This document shows, piece after piece, positions 46,324 through 53,093 of a stretch of 64,000 nt of DNA. Numbering within the stretch: position 1 is the stretch's first letter; each line of letters starts with the position of its first letter. The DNA lies in contig NZ_AP026678.1 in the NCBI RefSeq assembly GCF_025998815.1, forward strand, positions 1,860,001 to 1,924,000. Reading direction: 5' to 3'. Made by a program: the position numbers and the translations under genes. The notes under the pieces were generated by a model. It worked only from the letters and a program-made list of their open reading frames with translations. It ran no database searches and was not told where the DNA came from. Source of the stretch: Ignavibacterium sp. GTDB taxonomy: Bacteria; Bacteroidota; Ignavibacteria; Ignavibacteriales; Ignavibacteriaceae.

Positions 46324-46437
46324 TTACTTATCAACCCCCATTTTCTTAAGTTCCTGTGCAACTTTTCTGGAGTTGATAAATCCGAAAACGAGGAGCATAA
46401 CTAAAAATGCTATCACCCCAATTTCAGCAATTCCCAT
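46324..46437 (-). CDS. 37-residue single-span membrane peptide
   Basis: Small gene with its own strong ribosome site (GGAGGA 8 bases before ATG). The product starts MGIAEIGVIAFLVMLLVFGF, a single hydrophobic span, and ends in a short charged tail (SRKVAQELKKMGVDK). The spacing, ATG and ribosome site argue for a real gene. Shape resembles small membrane peptides that attach to larger complexes. Function unknown. Confidence 0.65.
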   Translation of the reverse strand: MGIAEIGVIAFLVMLLVFGFINSRKVAQELKKMGVDK

Positions 46438-46606
46438 TCTTCAGTCCTCCAATAATTGTTGTGTTATTATTAAGTAAATATTTCGGAAAATTTTACAATG
46501 TAAATGCCACGAGCTTTAGGAAAGCCAATTGCCAAAATGAAGTGAAATTTGATGATGAACTCAAAGAAAGCAAACGGTTGGTAAATTTTACATAACTTTT
46601 TTACAT

Positions 46607-46635
46607 AAAAAATGGGTGCCTCACTCTGGCACCCA
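46607..46635 (-). terminator. Rho-independent terminator of the cytochrome operon
   Basis: On the minus strand TGGGTGCC-AGAGTGA-GGCACCCA (46635-46613) is followed by TTTTTTAT. Perfect 8-bp stem, 7-base loop and T-run; it ends transcripts from the cytochrome gene at 46661. Confidence 0.85.
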
Positions 46636-46660
46636 CTCTTCCCTGAAAATAAAATAATTA

Positions 46661-48067
46661 CTACTTCATCAAAACTAGTTTCTTAGTTGCTGAAAATTCA
46701 CCAGCTTTAATCTGATAGTAGTAAATTCCACTGGCAAGATTAGCCCCGTTGAATTGAACTTCATAATTTCCAGCTGATAAATTTTCACTAACCAGTGTTT
46801 GAATTAAGTTTCCAAGTCCATCGTAAACTTTCAATTCAACAAAAGCACTGTTTGGAATTGAATATCTGATTGTTGTGCTTGGGTTGAATGGATTTGGATA
46901 ATTCTGTTCAAGTGCAAATGAACTTGGAATCTGACTGTTAATTGGTTCAACACTTACAAGTGTTGTGTCCATTCCGATTTTTGCCATCTGCTGCTTTGTT
47001 AATGGAGTACAGTACATAATCTGGAACATGTCAGCAACATCTTTAACAACCGACCAATTCTTTGAAGGTTGTACTGGATCAGAAACATTTCCGTTGTAAG
47101 TAAGATAATCCATCTTCAATGAACTCTGATAATTTGCAGGAAGTGGCACTATTCCCTGATGCCAGCTTAGCGTACTATCTGCAGCGTTCCAGGTAGCAAA
47201 TTTAATAACTCCATCAGAATTGAAATCCTGGATTGCAGGAATTTGTCCTCCAAAATTTGCATGACAATCATTACAGGTTCTTGCACCAGTTTTTACAATA
47301 GTATGAGCCACAGAAGGACCGAAAGCAACTCCGGCTTTACCTTCATAAGTAATTGCCTGGAATGTTGCCGGATGTACTTTATTATCTTTTGTTCTGTTAA
47401 CTAAGAATATGAATCCTGTAATTTGTTTATATGGTCTTTTTAGATGAGTTTGAACCTGACTTTCGAAGTGGCAACTATAGCAGGCCAAATTTGTTTGAGC
47501 ATGGCAACTTGTACAATGCAATTTTCCACCGTGAGGATCTACACCTGGATTTGGATGTGTAAATCCAGCATGGCAACCAGAATTAGAACAATCAGTTTGA
47601 ATTGCACCGGGTTCCATCATTGAATTATAAGCCACACCATCATCACCGTGTAATTCCTCTTTTTTGTGGCAAGTTAAACAAGTAAATCCAGCTGTTCTAT
47701 GAACATCAGGTAGCTGCATATTGATAATGGTTTTTTCTCTGCTGTGACAACCAAGACAATCGTTCTGAGTTACTGCCCAGGTTGAATTTGTTGCATGACA
47801 ATCCACGCAGCTTGGTGTATAATTAGCAGGATATTGATTTCCGTTTGCGTCCACTGCATCGTGGCATTCAACGCAACCTAATTGAGTGATGGGAACATTT
47901 GTAAGCACTTCGAAACCACCAACTCCGCCGTTCTCTACTTTGTTGTACCAGTGTATCTTACCTTTTCTGGTACTATGCAGACTAGTAGCAAAGTTACCCT
48001 GAGGTAAAACTTCGGCTACTATACCGAAAACAAATATCACAATAACGAGTAAATTTATTCTTTTCAT
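46661..48067 (-). CDS. T9SS-exported octaheme c-type cytochrome
   Basis: Signal peptide about residues 1-23. Heme-binding CxxCH sites start at residues 65, 87, 104, 130, 185, 196 and 265; a further site is C160-S-N-S-G-C165-H, with four residues between cysteines, so eight sites in all. A T9SS sorting domain (about 385-468) opens EQNYPNPFNP and ends KKLVLMK, so the protein should be exported and held at the surface. It may carry out extracellular electron transfer. Second gene in the operon after the TPR gene. Hemes need a c-type maturation system not visible here. Confidence 0.88.
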   Translation of the reverse strand: MKRINLLVIVIFVFGIVAEVLPQGNFATSLHSTRKGKIHWYNKVENGGVGGFEVLTNVPITQLGCVECHDAVDANGNQYPANYTPSCVDCHATNSTWAVTQNDCLGCHSREKTIINMQLPDVHRTAGFTCLTCHKKEELHGDDGVAYNSMMEPGAIQTDCSNSGCHAGFTHPNPGVDPHGGKLHCTSCHAQTNLACYSCHFESQVQTHLKRPYKQITGFIFLVNRTKDNKVHPATFQAITYEGKAGVAFGPSVAHTIVKTGARTCNDCHANFGGQIPAIQDFNSDGVIKFATWNAADSTLSWHQGIVPLPANYQSSLKMDYLTYNGNVSDPVQPSKNWSVVKDVADMFQIMYCTPLTKQQMAKIGMDTTLVSVEPINSQIPSSFALEQNYPNPFNPSTTIRYSIPNSAFVELKVYDGLGNLIQTLVSENLSAGNYEVQFNGANLASGIYYYQIKAGEFSATKKLVLMK

Positions 48068-48080
48068 ATAGAGCTCCGAT

Positions 48081-48545
48081 TTAATTATTTTGTGAATAAT
48101 GTTCTTTAGTTTGATTTAATTTTTCTCTAATAATATTTCTTACTTCAAGGAAACGCATATCTGATTTTTCTTCTGATAATAAGCTTTCAAAAAATTCAAG
48201 AGATTTTTCAATACTACAAAAGAGCCATAGAATACCAAGCATTATTCTTGAGTCGCGAGAGCATTCATCTGTTGGTTTAATGTTACCATACTTATTCACT
48301 AATTCAGGACAAGGACAATCATCAGCAACAATGTCAGTATTAGTGATAAGCTCAATATCTCTTTTCAAAATTTCATAGAATAATTCAAATGCTTTATTTA
48401 TTTCACCAGTTTGAGTGTAACAGATCAGTAACCGTTTTCGAATGAAATCATTGTGAGGTTCAGATTCTAAAACTTTTTCATAAGCTTCTTTTGCTTTTGA
48501 AAAGTTTCTGGAAAGAAAATATTGATTGCCTAACATTTCGCTCAT
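48081..48545 (-). CDS. Small TPR-repeat protein of a sigma-54-driven operon
   Basis: Residues about 1-45 hold at least one tetratricopeptide repeat (NQYFLSRNFSKAKEAYEKVLESEPHN-like: a repeat followed by a second helix pair). Cysteines cluster in the middle (DCPCPE, CSRDSR, FCSIEKS). No signal peptide. It is the first gene after the sigma-54 promoter at 48560-48575; the predicted transcription start (about 48549) leaves a leader of only a few bases, so translation may be leaderless or begin at Met4 (48536). Cytoplasmic; perhaps assists the cytochrome (inference). Confidence 0.7.
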   Translation of the reverse strand: MSEMLGNQYFLSRNFSKAKEAYEKVLESEPHNDFIRKRLLICYTQTGEINKAFELFYEILKRDIELITNTDIVADDCPCPELVNKYGNIKPTDECSRDSRIMLGILWLFCSIEKSLEFFESLLSEEKSDMRFLEVRNIIREKLNQTKEHYSQNN

Positions 48546-48559
48546 AGCGTTTAATAAAA

Positions 48560-48575
48560 GGCAATAATGTTGCCA
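48560..48575 (-). promoter_or_regulatory. Sigma-54 (-24/-12) promoter of the TPR-cytochrome operon
   Basis: Minus-strand TGGCAAC-ATTA-TTGCC matches the sigma-54 consensus TGGCACG-N4-TTGCW at T, GG, C, A and TTGC, with the correct GG-to-GC spacing. Predicted start at about 48549, just ahead of the TPR gene. An enhancer-binding protein gene is adjacent. Confidence 0.85.
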
Positions 48576-48626
48576 TACTAAACTAATATTTTTAGCAAAT
48601 TTTCAAAGTGTCTAACAGTTGAAATT

Positions 48627-48726
48627 GTTTCAATTGAAACGGCAAGATGAAACAGTTTTGATATTTTATTATTTTTCAAAAAGTTAAAGAAATGAAACGG
48701 ATTGTTTCATAATCGGAATGAAACGG
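48627..48726. promoter_or_regulatory. Cluster of TGAAAC/GTTTCA half-sites, likely enhancer (UAS) for the adjacent sigma-54 activator
   Basis: Six half-sites: GTTTCA 48627-48632, TGAAAC 48635-48640, TGAAAC 48648-48653, TGAAAC 48693-48698, GTTTCA 48704-48709, TGAAAC 48719-48724. Two pairs form perfect palindromes (48627-48640 and 48692-48710). They lie about 78-177 bases upstream of the sigma-54 start site, the usual enhancer distance. Confidence 0.75.
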
Positions 48727-48729
48727 TAA

Positions 48730-50052
48730 TTACTCCTCTATGTTAAGTTCTCGTAACATTCGCCAAAGTGTTGTTCTGCCAATTCCGAGTTCTCTTGCCG
48801 CTTTTGTTTTATTCCATTTGTGCTTTTCAAGTACGCTAAACAATGTAGCAGCATTTTCATTACGGAATATTTTGCGATGAGGATTTTGTTCTATCTGTTG
48901 GTCTTTAATATTAGTGGGTAGATTTATTATATCAATCTGATTTTCATTTTTTGTTCTTACCACGGCATACTCAATTACATTTTCAAGTTCACGTACATTA
49001 CCAGGCCAGGAATATTTCATCAGAAGTTCAAGTGCATTGTCTGAAATATCGGGAATTGTTTTTCTATAAAGTTTTGAGTATGTCTCAATGAAATGTTTGA
49101 CCAGATGAGGAATATCCTCTTTTCTTTCTCTTAGCGGCGGAATGGAAATAGGAATAACATTTAACCTATAATACAAATCTTCTCTTAATTTCCCTTCCTT
49201 CAATGCTTTTTGAATTTCGATATTCGTTGCCGCAATAACTCTTACATCAACCTTTCTTGTAATCGATTCACCAACTCTTTCAAAAGTTCCTTCCTGCAGA
49301 ACTCTCAATAATTGAATTTGTGTCTGAAGTGGCATCTCAGCAACTTCATCAAGAAAAATTGTTCCGCCATCAGCTAATTCAAATCTACCAGGTCTGTCTT
49401 TTACTGCATCTGTAAACGCTCCTTTAACATGCCCGAACAACTCACTTGCAAGAAGATTTTGTGGAAATACAGAACAGTTCACTTTCAAGAATGGTTTATC
49501 TTTCCGTGTGCTTGTTGCCTGAATAGCATTTGCAATAAGTTCTTTGCCGGTTCCTGATTCACCAAGTATCAAAACAGTTGCATCTGATTCTGAAATTTCC
49601 ATTATCAATTTGAAAATTTCCTGCATAGCTTTTCCGTGACCAACAATTCCAAAGAAGTTTGTGATAACATTCGAATCTTGTTTAATTCTTTCAAGTTCTG
49701 ATACATCTCTGAATGAAATAACTCCACCCACCGGCTTATCATCTGAGCTTTTCAATATGGCAGCATTAAGTTTGATTGGTTTTCTGTTTCCGTTTTTATC
49801 ATAAATAACCGATGAGTAATCGTATAAATTTGTACCGGATTCTAAAACAATTCCGATAGGGCATTTCGTTTGACATAAATCGCACTTAAGAATGTATTTA
49901 CAGAATTGCCCAAGAACTTCATCCTTTTTATAACCCATAATTTCTTCTGCAGCACGATTGATAAAATTTACTTTAAATGTTTTATCAACCGTGATAACGC
50001 CTTCTGCAATTGAGTTTAAAATTTCTTCGTTAAATTTATTTTCAGTGGGCAT
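48730..50052 (-). CDS. Sigma-54-dependent transcriptional activator with PAS domain and Cys cluster
   Basis: PAS domain (about 10-115) carrying C51-x5-C57-x2-C60-x3-C64, which could bind an Fe-S or heme-type cofactor. AAA+ domain about 135-370: Walker A G164-ESGTGK170, Walker B FLDE with D235-E236, and GAFTDA at 211-216 where GAFTGA is usual; the loop contacts sigma-54. Fis-type helix-turn-helix at the C-terminus (KTKAARELGIGRTTLWRMLREL). Its 3' end borders the TGAAAC site cluster and the promoter of the TPR-cytochrome operon, so that operon is the obvious target; the Cys cluster suggests redox or oxygen input (inference). Confidence 0.9.
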   Translation of the reverse strand: MPTENKFNEEILNSIAEGVITVDKTFKVNFINRAAEEIMGYKKDEVLGQFCKYILKCDLCQTKCPIGIVLESGTNLYDYSSVIYDKNGNRKPIKLNAAILKSSDDKPVGGVISFRDVSELERIKQDSNVITNFFGIVGHGKAMQEIFKLIMEISESDATVLILGESGTGKELIANAIQATSTRKDKPFLKVNCSVFPQNLLASELFGHVKGAFTDAVKDRPGRFELADGGTIFLDEVAEMPLQTQIQLLRVLQEGTFERVGESITRKVDVRVIAATNIEIQKALKEGKLREDLYYRLNVIPISIPPLRERKEDIPHLVKHFIETYSKLYRKTIPDISDNALELLMKYSWPGNVRELENVIEYAVVRTKNENQIDIINLPTNIKDQQIEQNPHRKIFRNENAATLFSVLEKHKWNKTKAARELGIGRTTLWRMLRELNIEE

Positions 50053-50120
50053 CTTAATACTTTCTTTTCTTTGCTTTCTGCAAAAATAGTTTTATCAACT
50101 TTCATTACAAGTATATTTTT

Positions 50121-51695
50121 TCATACTTCTTCAATGTGACCAGCATTTAGCAAATCATTTATCTCCTTAACCGGATTAAAAGTTTCGATCGAAACTTCAA
50201 CAAAAACAGAAATCCAGTTCGACATTCCACCATTCCACAAACCAGGCAACTCAAGTGATTTAATTTCATTACCATTAACTGACTTATGAACTATAATTGC
50301 CGACTTCGGATCAGCATAATTCATTAAATTAAAATTGTCGCCTTTATAATCTCTAACTGCACATACCAAATCAACAGGATTGAAATGAGTAGAATTATTG
50401 AAAATTAGTTTTTGCTCCTCATTACTTGAATCAATTTGCGCGCCTTCAACAATCTGAACAGAAATTTCGTTGTCATCACTTTTAACCCAGAAAGGAGCAC
50501 CACCAGGTTGCCCTTCATTTTTAACTACACCACAGACTCTTATAGGACGATTGAATTTCGTAAATAAAAAATTTCTTTTCTTTTTATTATCCCAGAGGTT
50601 AAATCCATCAGGTTTTGGAATATTCAAAAATGCTTCACAGAATTTTATCATTTCATCAAATTTATTATCCGGAATTTTTTCCTGTTCAAGAAGATTTAAA
50701 TATTCAAAAACCTGCTTCTGAATAAGCAACAAAAATCCAGCGAGTAGTTTTTTATATTTTATAGTTATTGGTTTTAATCTATCGACACAAACATTGTCAA
50801 TATTTTTAATGAAGATAAGATCGGCTTTTAAGTCATTGAGGTTCTCAAGTAAAGCACCATGTCCCGCAGGTCGGAAAATGGGACGCATCTGTTCATCAAA
50901 ATAAATTTCATTATTCACATTGAGTGCTATTGAATCAGTTGATTTTTTCTGATAAGAAAAATCTACCTGATATTCTGCATCAGAGAAATAATTTGCATTT
51001 AAAAATTTCTGAAACTCATCATTAAATAATTCTCTGTGTTCTTCTGAAATAGTAAAATGCAATTTAATTTTATTTTGAAAATCCTTTTGATAATAATAAG
51101 ATTCGATCAGATGCTCTGTAAATGCAGTTCTGTTATCTGTTTTATATTTATGAAATTTTAATACAGCTTTAGGTTTGTTTAAATAGTTAAGTCCGTCGGC
51201 TAAAAGCATTTTTTCTATAATTATTCTTGGCTGTTCCTTAACAACTGCATCAATATCATTTGCGATGAATGTTTTCAGATCATCATAAAATGCAAATTTT
51301 TTTATGTTTATCAGAAAATTATAAGTTGCTTCAACATTTTTATCTTCAACCGATAAGACTTTGAGAATATCGAGATTGAAATTACTAAACTTGTTTATTG
51401 TTGTCTGAAGTTTGCTGAACATTCTTGTTGCAGCTCCGCTGGCGGGAACAAATTTAATAAATCTTCCTGCTGAACAAGCCCTCTCAAATAAATCTATCAA
51501 ATGTTTTTCTTTCGATTCGTCAATCTTGATAATTCCATCCCCAATTTTGCAAGGTCTTAATAAATTAAGTGGTTTTAATCCGTTAATAATTGTTTGTATT
51601 TGCGATTTAACTTTTGAAGGGGGATGAAGGCGTGCTTCACTCTCACTCAGTGAAGAGTAAAGTATCTCAAGTTGATTGTTAATAAAGTCATCCAT
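50121..51695 (-). CDS. DUF4301-family protein
   Basis: Start set at 51695 (MDDFINNQLEI). Upstream in-frame codons back to 51839 translate tRNA sequence (VGGSNPLRGT) and must not be included. The body has the conserved FVPASGAATRMFSKLQ segment, seen in DUF4301 proteins of Bacteroidota. No signal peptide. Function unknown; some members are linked to mannose or sugar-phosphate chemistry, which I cannot confirm. Sits next to the tRNA-Arg locus by chance of insertion. Confidence 0.78.
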   Translation of the reverse strand: MDDFINNQLEILYSSLSESEARLHPPSKVKSQIQTIINGLKPLNLLRPCKIGDGIIKIDESKEKHLIDLFERACSAGRFIKFVPASGAATRMFSKLQTTINKFSNFNLDILKVLSVEDKNVEATYNFLINIKKFAFYDDLKTFIANDIDAVVKEQPRIIIEKMLLADGLNYLNKPKAVLKFHKYKTDNRTAFTEHLIESYYYQKDFQNKIKLHFTISEEHRELFNDEFQKFLNANYFSDAEYQVDFSYQKKSTDSIALNVNNEIYFDEQMRPIFRPAGHGALLENLNDLKADLIFIKNIDNVCVDRLKPITIKYKKLLAGFLLLIQKQVFEYLNLLEQEKIPDNKFDEMIKFCEAFLNIPKPDGFNLWDNKKKRNFLFTKFNRPIRVCGVVKNEGQPGGAPFWVKSDDNEISVQIVEGAQIDSSNEEQKLIFNNSTHFNPVDLVCAVRDYKGDNFNLMNYADPKSAIIVHKSVNGNEIKSLELPGLWNGGMSNWISVFVEVSIETFNPVKEINDLLNAGHIEEV

Positions 51696-51724
51696 ATTCC
51701 CTCGATTTAATATTAAAAATTTTG

Positions 51725-51789
51725 TACCCCGGAGAGGATTCTCCACTGGATCCTTCGGAGAACCTCCGACCAGCAGTTTAGGAAACTGC
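51725..51789 (-). pseudogene. tRNA-Arg(CCT) 3'-part fragment with T-loop insert
   Basis: In sense direction begins GCAGTTTCCTAAACTGC (positions 27 on) and runs to the acceptor end CCGGGGT. The T-loop is interrupted by an 18-base insert (51742-51759). The insert with flanks gives TTCTCC-ACT-GGATCC-TTC-GGAGAA, a symmetric palindrome with 6-bp arms and GGATCC in the centre. The 5' half is missing. Confidence 0.75.
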
Positions 51790-51808
51790 AAAATGAATTT
51801 CTGTTTTG

Positions 51809-51882
51809 TACCCCGGAGAGGATTCGAACCTCCGACCAACAGTTTAGGAAACTGCTGCTCTATCCTGCTGAGCTACCGGGGC
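51809..51882 (-). tRNA. tRNA-Arg, anticodon CCT (intact)
   Basis: Cloverleaf folds well: acceptor GCCCCGG/CCGGGGT, D-stem GCTC/GAGC, anticodon stem GCAGT/ACTGT with loop TTCCTAA (anticodon CCT), T-stem GGAGG/CCTCT with loop TTCGAAT; discriminator A. CCA is not encoded. Reads AGG. Its first 23 bases are also the last coding bases of the third GIY-YIG gene, whose TAG stop lies in the D-arm. Confidence 0.95.
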
Positions 51883-52129
51883 AGTTTTCATTCAATATTT
51901 TTTTAATCTTTCTTCTACCGGCTGCTGACTTATAATATTTCTCTTTTCTTCTGGCTTCCAATTCATCAAGACATTCTTCATAGTAAATAATTTTCCATGG
52001 TTTGAATTTACTAGTGTAATTTGATTTACCAGAGTTGTGTTCATTCAGTCTACGATTTAAATCATTCGTATAACCAATATAAGTTTTATCAAATGCTAAG
52101 CTTTTTAATATGTATATATAATATTTCAT
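51860..52129 (-). CDS. GIY-YIG nuclease, copy 3 (next to the intact tRNA)
   Basis: 89 residues. YIY (4-6) and YIG (17-19) with R26-R27, and the Glu in ARRKE (about 59-63) form the GIY-YIG active site, as in UvrC-like small nucleases. The protein ends NENCPGSSAG, translated from the tRNA 5' end and stopping at TAG in the D-arm. Start overlaps the stop of copy 2 by ATGA. It is the most downstream copy of a 350-bp tandem unit. Confidence 0.85.
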   Translation of the reverse strand: MKYYIYILKSLAFDKTYIGYTNDLNRRLNEHNSGKSNYTSKFKPWKIIYYEECLDELEARRKEKYYKSAAGRRKIKKILNENCPGSSAG

Positions 52130-52479
52130 TGTTTAGGAAACTGCTGCTCCCCGCCTTGACCGACTTGATCATATAAACTATATAATTGAACTTGTGCCAA
52201 GTCGGGCAGGTATCCTGCTGAGCTACCGGGGCAATTTTCATTCAATATTTTTTTAATCTTTCTTCTACCTGCTGCTGATTTATAATATTTCTCTTTTCTT
52301 CTGGCTTCCAATTCATCAAGACATTCTTCATAGTAAATAATTTTCCACGGCTTGAATTTACTTGTGTAAGTTGATTTTCCAGAGTTGTGTTCATTCAGTC
52401 TACGATTTAAATCATTCGTATAACCAGTATAAGTTTTATCAAACGCTAAGCTTTTTAATATGTATATGTAATATTTCAT
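52126..52479 (-). CDS. GIY-YIG nuclease, copy 2
   Basis: 117 residues, same domain; YIG is changed to YTG (T18). After residue 80 it reads through the displaced tRNA 5' half and its insert, adding a tail of about 30 residues (ending GGEQQFPKQ) that is tRNA-derived and probably meaningless. Its stop TGA overlaps the ATG of copy 3. Copies 2 and 3 start exactly 350 bp apart. Confidence 0.8.
   Translation of the reverse strand: MKYYIYILKSLAFDKTYTGYTNDLNRRLNEHNSGKSTYTSKFKPWKIIYYEECLDELEARRKEKYYKSAAGRRKIKKILNENCPGSSAGYLPDLAQVQLYSLYDQVGQGGEQQFPKQ
52131..52232 (-). pseudogene. Displaced tRNA-Arg(CCT) 5' half, copy between GIY-YIG 2 and 3
   Basis: Bases 52211-52232 match the acceptor/D-arm 5' part and 52131-52149 match the anticodon arm; a 61-base insert (52150-52210) splits them in the D-loop. 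Insert ends CAAGTCGGGCAGG and CCGACTTG can pair (8 bp or more). Confidence 0.75.
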
Positions 52480-52829
52480 AGTTTAGGAAACTGCTGCTCC
52501 CCGCCTTGACCGACTTGATTATATAAACTATATGATTGAGATTGTGCCAAGTCGTGCAGGTATCCTGCTGAGCTACCGGGGCAATTTTCATTCAATATTT
52601 TTTTAATCTTTCTTCTACCGGCTGCTGACTTATAATATTTCTCTTTTCTTCTGGCTTCCAATTCATCAAGACATTCTTCATAGTAAATAATTTTCCACGG
52701 CTTGAATTTACTAGTGTAAGTTGATTTACCAGAATTGTGTTCATTCAGTCTACGTTTTAAATCATTCGTATAACCAATATAAGTTTTATCAAATGCTAAG
52801 CTTTTTAATATGTATATGTGATATTTCAT
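52476..52829 (-). CDS. GIY-YIG nuclease, copy 1 (most upstream)
   Basis: 117 residues with MKYHIYILK start and intact YIG, R26-R27 and Glu. The same tRNA-derived tail follows (GGEQQFPKL). Starts 350 bp before copy 2. Differs from the other copies at a handful of residues only, so the array is recent. Upstream (52830-52933) lies another displaced tRNA 5' half. Confidence 0.8.
   Translation of the reverse strand: MKYHIYILKSLAFDKTYIGYTNDLKRRLNEHNSGKSTYTSKFKPWKIIYYEECLDELEARRKEKYYKSAAGRRKIKKILNENCPGSSAGYLHDLAQSQSYSLYNQVGQGGEQQFPKL
52480..52582 (-). pseudogene. Displaced tRNA-Arg(CCT) 5' half, copy between GIY-YIG 1 and 2
   Basis: Acceptor/D-arm part at 52561-52582, anticodon-arm part at 52480-52499, with a 61-base insert (52500-52560) at the same D-loop site and with the same ends as in the other copies. 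Confidence 0.75.
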
Positions 52830-52933
52830 AGTTTAGGAAACTGCTGCTCCCCGCCTTGACCGACTTGATTATATAAAACTATCTAATTGAGCTTGTGTCA
52901 AGTCGGGCAGGTATCCTGCTGAGCTACCGGGGC
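52830..52933 (-). pseudogene. Displaced tRNA-Arg(CCT) 5' half, upstream of the array
   Basis: Acceptor/D-arm part at 52912-52933, anticodon-arm part at 52830-52849, insert 52850-52911 (62 bases). This is the outermost half, which retains the presumed original 5' flank of the tRNA gene. Confidence 0.75.
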
Positions 52934-53093
52934 AAATACATACTTTATCAAAGAACTTAAAAAATAATTCAACCGCTTTGCAAAATTATTGAACTTGACT
53001 GTGAGAAAGAAGTTTTAGAATTCGACTTTAGCCCATAGATCAGATAATAAAGTATAATTTCAGTATTTCAGATAAAAATCAGAATTGAATTAT

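Noticed and set aside
51696-51839. N-terminal extension of the DUF4301 gene
   Set aside because: The extra 48 codons read tRNA fragments (VGGSNPLRGT); the ATG at 51695 gives a normal start.
52131-52933. Split tRNA genes or tRNA introns
   Set aside because: Inserts are only about 61 bases with no group I core, the halves lack a 3' part, and one intact copy exists.
51725-52933. CRISPR array
   Set aside because: The 350-bp repeats encode GIY-YIG genes; no short repeat-spacer pattern or cas genes are seen.
51809-53093. Prophage or integrative island at the tRNA
   Set aside because: No integrase, phage or transfer genes are near; the target half is 5', not the usual 3' end.
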